Origin: Uloborus plumipes
Taxonomy: Eukaryota > Arthropoda > Arachnida > Araneae > Uloboridae
Assembly: GCA_038373865.1 (NCBI GenBank)
Contig: JAXGGA010004443.1
Coordinates: 1-64,000 of the forward strand
Direction: 5' to 3'
Length of the DNA stretch: 64,000 bases
Position 1 is the stretch's first letter. Each line of letters opens with the position of its first letter. Positions 36,108-47,077 of the stretch are shown in pieces. Made by a program: the position numbers and the translations under genes. The notes below the pieces were generated by a model. That model made no database searches and was not told where the DNA came from. It was given only the letters and a program-made list of their open reading frames with translations.

Positions 36108-36763
36108 AGGTTTGCAAAAAGTCGCGGTTTTCACACAAAATCCCGGTATCCCGGATTCCGACCGGTTTACTTCACGTCCCGGTAAAAATTATATTTGATT
36201 ACAGATGATCAAAAAGTCTAAAATTAGGGAACTGCGAAGGATTATTTAGAAAAATTACTTCGACATTTGTAACCTTAACGTATACAATTGACATTGGATC
36301 AGCTTGTGAAGATTTTTACAGGGTTAAAATAAGCAGGTTTTCTGAAAAGTCTACCTAATAAAAAGTACATGTGTGAATATTGTTCGAATTTTTATTCCTC
36401 GTTTAAACTGTTTCTTCTGACTTGGGTAATTTGCAACTATCAACATGTTCCAAATAAAATGTTTAAATATATGTTCTTGTGTAATTTATTATCGTCCCTA
36501 GTTTAGGTTCTTAATCAGTAACCATTTATTTATTAGCATTAAAAGCAACTTGCCCAGCCAAAAATGGATACCCTTGAATTCCCGTGTAATTGGGGGGGGG
36601 GGGGACATTCCGGTGTCCCGGTTGAGCTTTTCATAAATATGGTTAGCCTACCTAATACCCAAGTTTAGCCTTCAATTTACGAGTTGAACTGTTCCATTGC
36701 GACACTCTCTCGCTGGTGTGCTAATTTTGCTTTAGCTAACAGTTTCTTTGGCACTGTTAGCAT
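36108..36763. other. Gene-free spacer
   Basis: No gene. TCCCGG words cluster at both sides (36,142-36,183 and 36,612-36,622), and a G-run lies at 36,592-36,604. It may be an old repeat whose ends I cannot define. Confidence 0.4.
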
Positions 36764-36856
36764 CTACCCAGGTAGATAAAATAAGCTTTAAACGTTTTAT
36801 AAACACCGTTAATAACCATTTACAACCTTTAAAAAACGAAGTGTGCTACTTGGGTA
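36764..36856. mobile_element. 110-bp MITE, copy 2
   Basis: CTACCCAGGTAG at the left and CTACTTGGGTA at the right are inverted ends, and the interior is the inverse of the element at 3,201-3,310. The 72-codon open frame over it is incidental. Confidence 0.6.
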
Positions 36857-36865
36857 TGATATGTG

Positions 36866-36965
36866 AGCTGCCTCCAATTTGGTTATTACCTATTTCAGAC
36901 TGGATGAGTTCTAATAAGAACCAAACTGCAGTCTCTGGAGGGTATAAACGAGCTGGAGGTTTATG
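36866..36965 (+). repeat. Dispersed repeat fragment, copy 2
   Basis: CTAATAAGAACCAAACTGCA and the following CAGTCTCTGGA...CGAGCTGGAGG match the first 60 bases of the window. The class is unknown. Confidence 0.5.
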
Positions 36966-38711
36966 ACATCCATACTGTGTTTCACAAATGTTTTGATACA
37001 TGAACCTCGGAAATTGTTTTATTTTTTTATTTTTGAATACACTTAAATGTATTGTACTATGAATAGCTTTTGAAACAATAGTAAGTTAGCTGCATAATCA
37101 AGAGTGCAGGAAGCTCTTCAATGTTGCTTAAATGCATACTCTTGCGTGAACTAACGTTCAAAAATTACCCTGAATTCTAACATGCCTGCTTCATACGTAA
37201 TTTTGAGATAGGCACATTTTGGTTTATGCAGGAACGTATTTCCTTCAAGTTCTTTTTTAAGAATTATTGATTCCTTTCTCCTGGGAGCAATTCAAGAATT
37301 AACTTGTTAGATAACAGAGACTAGTATTAGAAGGAAAACAGAAGATAAATAGGAATCTTGAAGATAGAAGCAATAGCTTCTGGCAAACAGTTAAGCAATA
37401 TTTTTCTATGCACGTTATAAACTCGTGTGCATACACACGTTGTTTACTTCTGGGTATTTAATATACATGTGATGAAATACAAATAAGTGGTCTCGGCATG
37501 ATGACCTTTTGTGTTGAATGAAGACGTGTTGAACTGGAAGGGGCAAAAAAATATTGGTACCTAGTACCTATATATTTTTTTAATCTGTTTTGTATGGTTT
37601 GCTGGGAGTTTAGGAAACTTTTTTTTTTCAATATTTTGAACCTTAAATTCTTAAACATACATCTTGGTTTAGAAAAAATATCAGTCAGTTTAAAAACTGT
37701 CCTTCTGATAAAGGACCATAGATATACTTTTGGGTATTAAAATAAAACAATGTTTTTGAAGGCAAAATTTTAAGTGATTTAGCAAAAGGAAAATGTTTTT
37801 AAAATTAAATATGAGTTAATCAAACAACCAAATGATGTTTTTTGCTTGCAATAATAATGTCGAATTAATTTTTGAAATTTCTCCCATAAAATTATTCAAG
37901 AAATAATGCAAGCCATTCAGTTGTATCATAAAATGTCTTCTCAATTTCTAAAGAAAAATATTTTAAACACCTGCTTAAAAGCTTTTCACACATTAAAAGG
38001 CAGAAAATACGCTTCAAAAATTTCATCAACGTTATTTTTTTGCTTCGTGTTTTATGTAAAAATTCATCATCAAGGCAAAAGGGAGAGAGCAATTGGAATT
38101 TTAAAAGAAAATACATCTGACTAAAGCAACAGGTAAACAAGTAGCTTAAAAAGTAAACAAATTGTATTAACCTAGCACTAGTGAGAAATTTGTAAACCAA
38201 ACGAGAACCACTTTTGATTATAATTTTCTCATTGGTGCTCGGTTTATGTTACTTGCTTCTTTGCGTGTTCCCTTTGTTGGATGTATTTTCTTCCATAATC
38301 TCAAAAATTTGTATTAAAAAGGGCGTTTCTTGGGGGTTTGGAGCACTTATCTTTAATGTCCCTGCACATGTGTGCTTTTAACGTGGTTTTATTTAGATGT
38401 ATTTTTCATCACAAAGATATTTATATTATATCTTTCTTATTTAGTTATTTCTTAATAAATTGCTATTGAAACGTAATATAGCATTATTCTTAAATGTTTA
38501 AACTCAACAACCATCACAGCGCAAAAATAATCTGATCAAAAATTAGCTTCAGATTTGAAAATATTTGCTCATAAAAAAGCAACTAAGCCATTGTTTAAAC
38601 TAGAGATCTAATCGGATTTATTCTTTTACGATGGACTTTTAAAAGTTTTGTGGTGCAATCTTAAGCTTTTAAATCTCACTTTTCCAATGTCCTCTTCATT
38701 AAACAAACAGG
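36966..38711. other. Gene-free AT-rich spacer
   Basis: No gene recognised. The 102-codon minus-strand frame at 37,892-38,200 is Phe/Leu/Lys-rich and looks like chance in AT-rich DNA. Confidence 0.5.
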
Positions 38712-38918
38712 TTGCAAGCTACCGTCAAATTTAAATGCGGTATTTCCGAAGAGGAAGATACATTTTTCCTCGACTTTTCACGTCTCATTAACTTAATCCG
38801 TACTGCCACGGTTAATTTAAACTTCGGGATCAAATGCAAAATTTACGCTCAATGTGAAATTTATAAGAGAAATTTTTCCATTGATATATTTTGGGAGCAT
38901 AACTTTTTTTTTAGTTAT
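38712..38918 (+). other. Unrecognised open frame before a minisatellite
   Basis: From a CAG just upstream, the frame reads LQATVKFKCGISEEEDTFFL, DFSRLINLIRTATVNLNFG and on to about 38,910. It has more balanced composition than neighbouring frames and a possible acceptor (AAACAAACAG) in front. It has no ATG, no family I recognise, and it runs straight into a tandem repeat. Either a chance frame or an exon relic. Confidence 0.15.
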
Positions 38919-38998
38919 GAAGGTCTAATATGGATTGTGAAGGTCTAATATGGATTGTGAAGGTCTAATATGGATTGTGAAGGTCTAATATGGATTGG
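38919..38998 (+). repeat. 20-bp minisatellite, about four units
   Basis: GAAGGTCTAATATGGATTGT is repeated four times without visible variation until the last unit, which ends in GGAAAGTG. The units are identical, so recent slippage is likely. Confidence 0.95.
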
Positions 38999-39358
38999 AA
39001 AGTGCATAATATCTTGAATTTTTCCGGAAACTTTTGTCGTTATTGTTATTTTTTCATCTTTGCAAATTCATAACTTTTGAAATCGTGCTTCGTTTGGATT
39101 GCTAACGGTATGTTTGCATTCTAAAAATGAAGTAATTGAACTAAATTCACGTCATAAATTAGTGAACATTTGGTGAGAGCTTAGCTACACCTCACCGAAT
39201 TGTGTGCCAAAAATTATATATCCAATCCAGGATCAACTAGGCGATGTTTTACGAGATTACCATAGAACCTCATGCTTATCCATTCTAAAGTTACCTATCA
39301 GTAATCCTTGTGGAAACACATTATATTGAGTTTTTGCTCCTTTTATGCTTTCTATTAA

Positions 39359-40222
39359 TTTTTCCACACTTTGTTGTAATTTCGTGTATCAGATATTAAA
39401 AATATTAAAATATTCTTTAGTTTGAACTCGCTATTCTCTATTTTTACTATGTTTTATACTCACATATATGTGTGAAAGTGCATTTCAAATGCTCCTCTCA
39501 TCATCTTGTATCACATTTGAATTGTGTTTTTGTTCTATTTTAATATTTTTTCTATGCAACGCAAGTAAAATGTTTGATTTCAGTTACCAAAAAAGCATTA
39601 CTTCTCTTAAAATTTGTAAGTGCCACTCTTTATAACTAATTACACCATAATTTTGAATTAGAGAATATATACTTAAATTGTGCTCCTTACCAACCTGCTG
39701 AAAGAAAATTTTAGTTCTGATTCAATGAAGTACTTACTTATACTTGCTACAAGTTAATATTTTTGCCTCCAAAGCGAAATTTTCTGTAAAATTCATTAAA
39801 ATGGCAGACGTTTTACTGAATATAGGGGTTATAATTACTGGTAACATTTTGCTAAAACTTTATTTCACCTTATAATTAACCGTTCTCCAGCACTGATTAA
39901 AAACTGATTTGATGGTGTCAAAATTTTAGTAATCTTAACTATATATTCATCAGCAAATTAGGATTTTATGAAGCATAATTTCTGACGCTGACGTGCATCC
40001 ATAAGTACAAGCAACCAAACAAAGGTTGTTAGTTGAACGGCACTTTCAACAACTGATTGCAACAAAAGCAGTGCCATTAAAAAATGTCATCACAGTTAGG
40101 AAGGGAAGCAGTATCTTATAATTTCTGTTCAAATTTCGATTTTGTATTGAAAAATTAAAAGAATTAAGAAGCAAAATTCAGTCGCATTTACTGCCTATTC
40201 ATTTTTTTAGAACTGTGCACAA
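39359..40222 (+). repeat. Tandem duplication, copy A (uninterrupted)
   Basis: From TTTTCCACACTTTGTTGTAA to AACTGTGCACAAAAA, this 864-bp unit is repeated as copy B (41,158-41,388 plus 43,488-44,137), with roughly 4-5% differences by eye. It contains no gene I recognise. Because it is uninterrupted it shows the state of copy B before its insertion. Confidence 0.85.
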
Positions 40223-41157
40223 AAACCGTTTGAACCACTCGAAACACTGTTTTACCGAGAGCATGCTCACCATACGCCTACACAAGCATTCGATACGATT
40301 CGGCTGCGGTTTTCTTCAGATGAAAACAGAAAACTAGTGATGTCGGCAAATCGTAATTTGTTGGCACAAAACTCGACATGTTTATCTCTAATAAACTAAT
40401 GCTACTGAATGAAACTCTTGTGAGTTGGAAATCTTTGTCTGATATCAATACAACAACAAGACACCGCTGACGTGATGAGTCGGTAACTACATCGACACCT
40501 AGCGCCACCTATGGGAAATTCCGGTTTCATACTTACACACCTGGTATATACGAAAAATAAGTTTAAAAGAATTTTTCCATTTTAAACACCTATGCGAATG
40601 AAATTGCAACATTTATTTGGTTACACCAGTGATTCACAACCTTTTTACAGCTACCGCCCCCTTTAGAACTGAAAATATTTTCAACGCCCCCTTTGCGTAC
40701 GGGCGTGAAACTGGAAGAGGGGATGGAGGTAAAGCAGTTTTTTTTTTTTTTTTTTTTTTTGACAGGTTTAGCGAGTTGAAAATAACTATAGAGTAAAAAA
40801 ACTTATGCTTCAATGTTTTACTCTTTATAAAAAATTTCTCCAAAAAAGAGGGAATTTTTTTGCACCAAAAACATGCGTCAAAGAATCAACCAAATACCTA
40901 AAATGGTTCAAATTAAATGACTGACCCATTCTGAACGTAATAAGAACAAAACGGTTTGACATAAAAATACGTTGTTTTCAACATTTTTACTTGAAAACCC
41001 ATATACACTGCGATGCAAAAGTTTGGACAAAATGCAAATATGTGAATAAAAAGAAAACTATCCAACGAATGCTTTCAAATTTCTACTGCAGGTACACAAT
41101 ATGGTCCCAAATACGTGTCTGGAATTCTTATAATTATAACTGGAATCAAGTTTTGGA
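40223..41157 (+). repeat. Copy of the 57.02-57.95 kb segment
   Basis: This block matches about 57,018-57,955 with only a handful of differences (roughly 1% by eye, mostly homopolymer length and a 6-bp gap). It contains the N-terminal part of the mariner transposase gene with that element's right end. Next come the hAT left end with its GGTTACAC flank and a long T-run, then the first 140 bp of the palindromic element. It is cut inside transposons at both edges, whereas the 57-kb version continues into complete elements, so this is the derived copy. Confidence 0.88.
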
Positions 41158-41388
41158 TTTTCCACACTTTGTTGTAATTTCGTGCATCAGATGCTAAAAA
41201 TATTAAAATATTCTTTAGTTTGAACTCGCTATTCTCTATTTTTACTATGTTTTATACTCAAGATGTATGTGTGAAAGTGCATTTCAAATGCTCCTCTCAT
41301 CATCTTGTATCACATTTGTATTGCGTTTTTGTTCCATTTTAATATTTCTTCTATGCAACGCAAATAAAATGTTTGATTTCAGTTACCA
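41158..41388 (+). repeat. Tandem duplication, copy B, 5' part
   Basis: Matches the first 230 bp of copy A and stops at CAGTTACCAA, where a 2.1-kb insertion begins. The matching sequence resumes at 43,488. Confidence 0.85.
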
Positions 41389-41672
41389 ACAAGAAGTTCT
41401 GTCAAGAACTAAACGAGCCTACTTTCCCGTACATCGACATCGGCATTCTCGCATCTGATCATTATTCTCTTGATTATCTGAGACTTAAAATTATGTCAAA
41501 CATACCTTTTTAGCACTTAGAGCTGATTTCGAAAAGCAAAATATACCCCTTTCATCAGATGAAGTAGACACGTAAAAAGTAATTAACGAATAAATAAAGT
41601 TTTGTCGCACCTTTTAAAGAGTGTAACTGTTCCTCCGTAGAAAAAATCCTCATCGTTTTCAAAAAAAAAAAA

Positions 41673-41706
<34 letters not shown>

Positions 41707-42206
41707 TAAATAAATGAATAAATAAAAGTACAAAGAGCATCAAAACACATTTTATCAAAGAAAGAAAAAAAAAAGAAAAAAAAAACTCGTCCGTTAATAA
41801 AATGTCTCGAATTTCACTTTTAATATGTTGCCAGTTGTTAAATATAAATAAAGAATAAAATGTTCTCGTGAATGAACAATTTTTGTTACAAAAAAACATC
41901 GTCTGCCAAAAAAAAAAAATAATAATAATAATAATAATAAATAAAATAAAACAAATTTATAAATAAACAAAAAATCGTCTGCACAGTCAGTATTTTTTTT
42001 TTCTGAGCCTGCATTTCCGCCATGTTTGCGGAGTCGGATTCGGAATCAGAGTCCTCATAGAAGATTACTCAGAAAAGTACGTTACAAACATTATTTATCA
42101 AAACCATTTTCTTACAAAGTTAGTTTGAAGGAAATCCGACTTTAAGTTCAGGATCAACATTCAACTTAATTTCCCCGTAGACGCTAATGTTAATTTTTTT
42201 TTTCTG

Positions 42207-43225
42207 AACGGTTCAATATTGAACGAAAAATGGTTCAAATCAAAAAGCGAAATATGGGAATGCATGGGAAAGCCTCTCCGAGATCTTTCAAACAAAAAAA
42301 AGTTTATTCCATTCGGATGGCTCACTCAAAAGTTATTAGGTGGGGAAAGGTTGCTTGAACGGTTCAATGTTGAACGAAAAAGTGTTCAAATTGAAAATTT
42401 TAATACGGTAATGAAGTATCCTTGCTGAGATCCTTCGAACAAAAAAAAGTTTTTTTTAAATCGGACTGTTCACTCAAAAGATATTAGGGGTGACAGCTTG
42501 ATTGAGCGGTTCAATGTTGAACGAAAAATTATTCAAATCGAAAATGTAGATACGGGAATGAAGTATCCTTGAAAAGATCTTTCGAACAAAAAAAAGTTTG
42601 TTCAAATCGGATTGTTCACTCAAAAGTTAGCATCGCGGGACCGGTTGTTTGAACGGTTCAAAGTTGAACCGAAAATTGTCGAAATCAAAAAATCAAATAT
42701 AGGAATGAGCTGCACTCGCTGAGATCTTTCGAACAAAAAAAAATTTATTCCATTCGGACGGTTCACTCAAAAGTTATTAGGTGGAGAAAGGTTGCTTAAA
42801 CGGTTCAATGTTGAACCAAAAGTGTTCAAATTGAAAATTTAAATACGGTAATAAAGTATCCTTGCCGAGATGCTTCAAACAATAAAAAGTTTGTTTAAAT
42901 CGGACTGTTCATTCAAAAGTTATTAGGGGTGACAGCTTGATTGAGCGGTTCAATGTTGAACGAAAAATTGTTCAAATCGGAAATGTAAATACGGGAATGA
43001 AGTACCCTTGAAAAGTTCTTTCCAACAAAAAAAAGTTTGTTCAAATCGGGCTGTTCATTAAAAAGTTAGTATCGCGGGACCGGTTTTTTGAACGGCTCAA
43101 AGTTGAACCAAAAATTGTTCAAATCAAAAAATCAAATATGGGAATGAGCTGTACTCGCCGAGATCTTTCCAACAAAAAAAAGTTTGTCCAAATCGGAATG
43201 TTCATTCAAAAGTTATTAGGGGGGA
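42207..43225 (+). repeat. Higher-order tandem repeat, about 148-bp monomers
   Basis: Seven monomers each begin with a GGTTCAA.GTTGAAC palindrome, pass through GAGATCTTTC.AACAAAAAAA and TTCACTCAAAAGTTA, and end in a short variable tail. The tails rotate in a fixed order. The A type has AGGTTGCTT, the B type GACAGCTTGATTGAG and the C type GCGGGACCGGTT. The pattern is A-B-C-A-B-C-A, giving a super-repeat of about 445 bp. It encodes nothing recognisable. Confidence 0.85.
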
Positions 43226-43227
43226 CA

Positions 43228-43271
43228 GACAGACCGACAGACCGACCGACCGACCGACCGACCGACCGACG
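43228..43271 (+). repeat. GACC/GACA microsatellite
   Basis: GACAGACAGACCGACAGACC grades into (GACC)n. It follows the last monomer of the higher-order repeat directly, a tail arrangement also seen as (ACAC)n/(GACA)n in the element at 44.8-45.7 kb. Confidence 0.9.
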
Positions 43272-43344
43272 CACAAATTCCCCATCTCAATACCCTACTT
43301 TCAAATTTTTAATTTTTCGATATTCATTTTACCTTTTTATTTTT

Positions 43345-43425
43345 TTAACTTGGCGATATTTTTTGGACTTGGCGATATTTTTTTAACTTGGTGATATTTT
43401 TTGGACTTGGCGATATTTTTTAGAT
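43345..43425 (+). repeat. 19-bp tandem repeat, four units
   Basis: CTTGGCGATATTTTTT recurs four times with alternating linkers GGA and TAA, giving a two-unit rhythm. Confidence 0.85.
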
Positions 43426-43487
43426 GCATTAAGCTACTTTTGATACTTTTTTCGTCTTTCTTTTATTTTTAACGGGAAAGTAGGCTA

Positions 43488-44137
43488 AAAAAGCATTACT
43501 TCTCTTGAAATTTGTAAGTGCCACTCTTTATAACTAATTACACCATAATTTTGAATTAGAGAATATATACTTAAATTGTGCGTCTTACCAACCTGCTGAA
43601 ACAAGATTTTAATATGTCTTAGTTCTGATTCAATAAAGTACTTACTTATACTTGCTACAAGTTAATATTTTTGCCTTCAAAGCAAAATTTTCTGTAAAAT
43701 TCATTAAAATGGCAGACGTCTTACTGAACATAGGGTTTATAATTACTCTGGTAACATTTTCCTAAAACTTTATTTCACCTTATAATTAACCGTTCTCCAG
43801 CACTGATTAAAAACTGATTTGATGGTGTCAAAATTTTAGTAATCTTAACTATATATTCATCAGCAAATTAGGATTTTATGAAGCATAATTTCTGACGCTG
43901 ACGTGCATCCATAAGTACCAGCAACCAAACAAAGGTTGTTAGTTGAACGGCACTTTCAACAACTGATTGCAACAAAAGCAGTGCCATTAAAAAATGTCAT
44001 CACAGTTAGGAAGGGAATCAGTATCTTATAATTTCTGTTCAAATTTCGATTTTGTATTGAAAAATTAAAAGAATTAAGAAGCAAAATTCAGTCGCACTTA
44101 CTGCCTATTCATTTTTTTAGAACTGTGCACAAAAAGA
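43488..44137 (+). repeat. Tandem duplication, copy B, 3' part
   Basis: Resumes the copy-A sequence at AAAAAAGCATTACTTCTCTT and continues to GAACTGTGCACAAAAA, after which unique sequence begins. It has a small insertion (AATATGTCTT) relative to copy A. Confidence 0.85.
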
Positions 44138-44337
44138 ATGATAGCTTATTTTGTTGGTTGTACATCCTTAATTTAACAGTTTTATTCAACTTCTAGTTGT
44201 CAAATCCCTCAACATTATACTAAAAGAAACCGAACTACAATCATTCAAGATTGATGGACTTCGTTTGCCTTTATAAAAGATGTACTTACCTGGTCAGAGA
44301 CAGTCATCCCGGCGGCTGACACACTTCGAAATAATAC

Positions 44338-44456
44338 ACTTGTTTTTACAGTATAATACTGGGAGCAGAGGTACCAGTTCAAAAATGTAAAATGCACAGT
44401 AATAAACGGTAAAATTAGCAATTTTATTGTTTATTTTTTGCTGTGCATTTTACAGT
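44338..44456. mobile_element. MITE of the CACTGCAAA family, copy 3 (short)
   Basis: Contains TTACAGTATAATACTGGGAG, GTAAAATGCACAGTAATAAA, AAATTAGCAATTTTA and ends GCATTTTACAGTG. It is the shortest member of the family and lacks most of the central stem. Confidence 0.6.
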
Positions 44457-44828
44457 GGCAGCTGCCACGCGAAACAATTGGAAAAGTAACAGAAAAAACC
44501 TATTTAGTCGTTCTAAAAAGTGCTCAAAAGAGTATTTTTAAGTGTTTAAAAAAAGGGGGGGGTATGTGTTAGTGTTCAAAAATTGTTTTTAGATTTGTAG
44601 TGTGGTCTTTCAATCTCATTTAGTGGGAAATGGAAAACTGGTATTGCTAGTAACACATAAAGTAAAACTTATTGTGACACTGTTTAAACAATCTTAGTTT
44701 AAATTTATTTAATTATTGGAAACTTTTTCTTTTATTTCTGGACAGTACATTACAACATTCATTTCTAAACAAAACACACTTGCAAAACATAACTTCAATA
44801 AGAAACTAGCTGTCGTGGCCGTCACGAA

Positions 44829-45748
44829 ACTTTCTTCTATATCTATCTTATGAATTCCGGTTACAAAATAAAATACGTACTCGCCCGAGTAATTGGAGAC
44901 AGTTACAATTTCCCAATTATCGTAATAACCCTGCGAATTCAGAATCAACGAGCGAAATTCGAAATCATTGCAAAAGCCTTGTTTAGATAAATTGCAAACA
45001 TTTTATTTGTTAGTAAAAAGAAATTGGCAACAGTTAAAAATTTCAAATCATTGAAAGTTTTCAGCTGTTTTGATAATTAAATAGCGTGAAAGCGATTTTT
45101 TAATGAATTAATTTTTCGCATTGTTGACTAAGCGCAAAGATCACCCCATCCTCCCCCTGAGAAGATTGGCGACAAAATTTAATCGATGCTTGCTTCCATA
45201 TTGAGTTAGTGTTATTCCAAATTTCATTCAAATCGCAGCAATATTTCCCGAGATACAGTAGGTGCAATGACAAAATAAGCACTTTTGATTGCTCCACCCT
45301 CCTTTGAGATATTGACACACAAATTGAATCAGCACCTGTACTCAATAGGGTCTACCTATGGACCAATTTTCGTTTGATTCCGCCGGTTACTTCCTGAGAT
45401 ATAGCACTCACTCCCGCGCAGAACACGTGCGATTGCTCCACCCCCCTTGGAGGAATTCGCTAAACAAAGTCAGGTGCACCAGTTCACATGGTGGTACATA
45501 TGTGCAAAAATTTTTGTTCGATTTCATGTAGTAGTTTTTGCTCTAGCGCGGCCACAAAAACTGGTCACACACATACAGACTCACACACAGACAGACACAC
45601 ACACACACACACAGACAGACATTTTCCAAAAATGGTCGAAATGGACTCAGCGCACCTTCAAAACGTGCAAATCCGTCAAAATTCGACATTCGAAAATTTT
45701 CACGAAACCAATACTTTCTTCTATATATTAGATATAGAAGAAAGTAAA
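44829..45748. mobile_element. Non-autonomous element with ACTTTCTTCTATAT ends
   Basis: ACTTTCTTCTATATCTA at the left is mirrored by TAGATATAGAAGAAAGT at the right. The interior holds diverged tandem units of about 145 bp, each containing GATTGCTCCACCC and a TTTC..TT.GATTC phrase followed by GAGATA. These lead into an AC/GACA microsatellite. It has no transposase. The order (terminal hairpin-like end, about 145-bp internal repeats, GACA-type microsatellite, terminal end) is the same as in the 41.4-43.5 kb element. Confidence 0.55.
45570..45620 (+). repeat. CA/CAGA microsatellite
   Basis: Alternating ACAC and CAGACAGA runs. The open frames across it (Thr/His-rich on one strand, Val/Cys-rich on the other) are artefacts of the repeat. 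Confidence 0.9.
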
Positions 45749-47077
45749 AATGATATTTCTTGAGATTGCGAGTAAATAGATATCGATCATAATAATAGAA
45801 AGTCAATAACTAAAATAAATAAGTAATCTATGAAGGGGTTTATCACTTGCTTGTCGATGAAATAAACAATTTCTTTCAAAGTATTAAAAGATTTCAAAGT
45901 ATTAAAATCAACCATATTTTTCATATCACGCACTCAAACCGGAATTTTTTAATTTACACAATAATCTAATAAAGTTTCTAAAGTAAGTACATTTATTGTA
46001 ATATTCTTATCACGTTTTTGAGAACACAACTGAAGTAGTTAGTATTGAATAAAGACCGCTTAAAATACTGCTTGGATTTGAAATTTTCTTTTGAGATTAG
46101 ATGGAAGTAATTTATGATGTTTCTATTCTTCCTTCTATTTATTAGCTTAACTTTAAAAGCCTTTAACAATTAGTCACGCAACAATAACGGTTCGGTTTTG
46201 AAGTTGGATGTAATATTTTTACATTTAATCATGATCAGAATCTTTTCAATTTCTATTTTACTAAAACGTCAGCGAAACACATTTATCACGTAAGCAGCCG
46301 CCTCGTTTTCTTTTTCGTATTAATTGCATGTTCTAAAGTAAAACTTATTAAAGGAAGTTTATCATTTATAAGAGAAGCCGTAAAATAGATAATCTAAATT
46401 GGTTATAAAACTAACTTTCGTATACAACACTGAAGAGATTTAGTTGCATACAATACTAAATTTCTTCAAGGATTCGCTTTTGATGATTTCACATTGCCGG
46501 AAACAGTCATAAAATACGTTGTGGTAGAATTGTAGAATGGCAGTTGGTGCAACAGTGCTAAGAAGTACCCTATCGGTAAGCTGTGATTTCAGATCAGATA
46601 CTATCACCACCACTGAACCATAAGCTCAGCATTATATGCTAAAATAACAAGATAGCATTCTTAGTAACCCCCCTCCCCCAATTTCTACTGAACTTTGTCC
46701 CCCCCTCCCGTTAGAAAAGTGCTAATCCTTACATTTTCAGCTAATTATGAGTGACGTGGCAACACCATTTATTTTCCCATGATGCTGAGGCTATCACACC
46801 GACAGCTGAAGCTTTGTTAATCCACTTTTGATCACAAATCAGGTAACAACTCATGATTCTCTGAAATCTAGTTATAGGAGAGTCATTTTTAATCATGGAA
46901 TAAATGACCGACAGTGAGACACGAGGATGCGCCGAACCAAATAACTAGCATAGAAAACGACGACAAACATTTTCTTTCCGGTCACCTACGTTGTGAATAC
47001 AGCAATTTGTCGAAATATACCTTAAAGCGAATAAAGTACTTATGGTCCCAGCACATTCCATAGCAAGTCGCTCTATA
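45749..47077. other. Gene-free spacer
   Basis: No gene recognised. ATTTCAAAGTATTAAA is repeated twice near 45,874-45,906, and a CCCCCTCCC tract lies near 46,668-46,710. Confidence 0.5.

Larger units (their letters stand above)
41389..43487 (+). mobile_element. 2.1-kb non-autonomous element inserted into copy B
   Basis: The insertion is defined by comparison with copy A. Near its left edge is GCCTACTTTCCCGT (41,415) and at its right edge the inverse ACGGGAAAGTAGGC. The interior contains AAT microsatellites (41,679-41,703 and 41,921-41,942), a GAGTCGGATTCGGAATC phrase, a higher-order tandem repeat (42,207-43,225), a GACC microsatellite and a 19-bp repeat. There is no transposase, so it would depend on another element. 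About 26 bp lie between the copy-A breakpoint and the left inverted repeat. Confidence 0.7.

Noticed and set aside
40278..40508. 76-codon minus-strand frame considered as a separate gene
   Set aside because: It is the N-terminal part of the mariner transposase, copied from the 57-kb locus and cut off at 40,222.
41555..41899. 114-codon minus-strand frame with Leu-rich and Phe-rich runs resembling a membrane protein
   Set aside because: The hydrophobic run comes from AAT and A-rich microsatellites; no other coding feature is present.
42207..43425. Regularly spaced repeats considered as a CRISPR array
   Set aside because: The units are about 148 bp, contiguous and diverged, with no constant spacer length and no cas genes; the setting is eukaryotic.
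45447..45806. Overlapping Thr/His-rich and Cys/Val-rich open frames on both strands
   Set aside because: They are translations of the CA/CAGA microsatellite inside a non-autonomous element.
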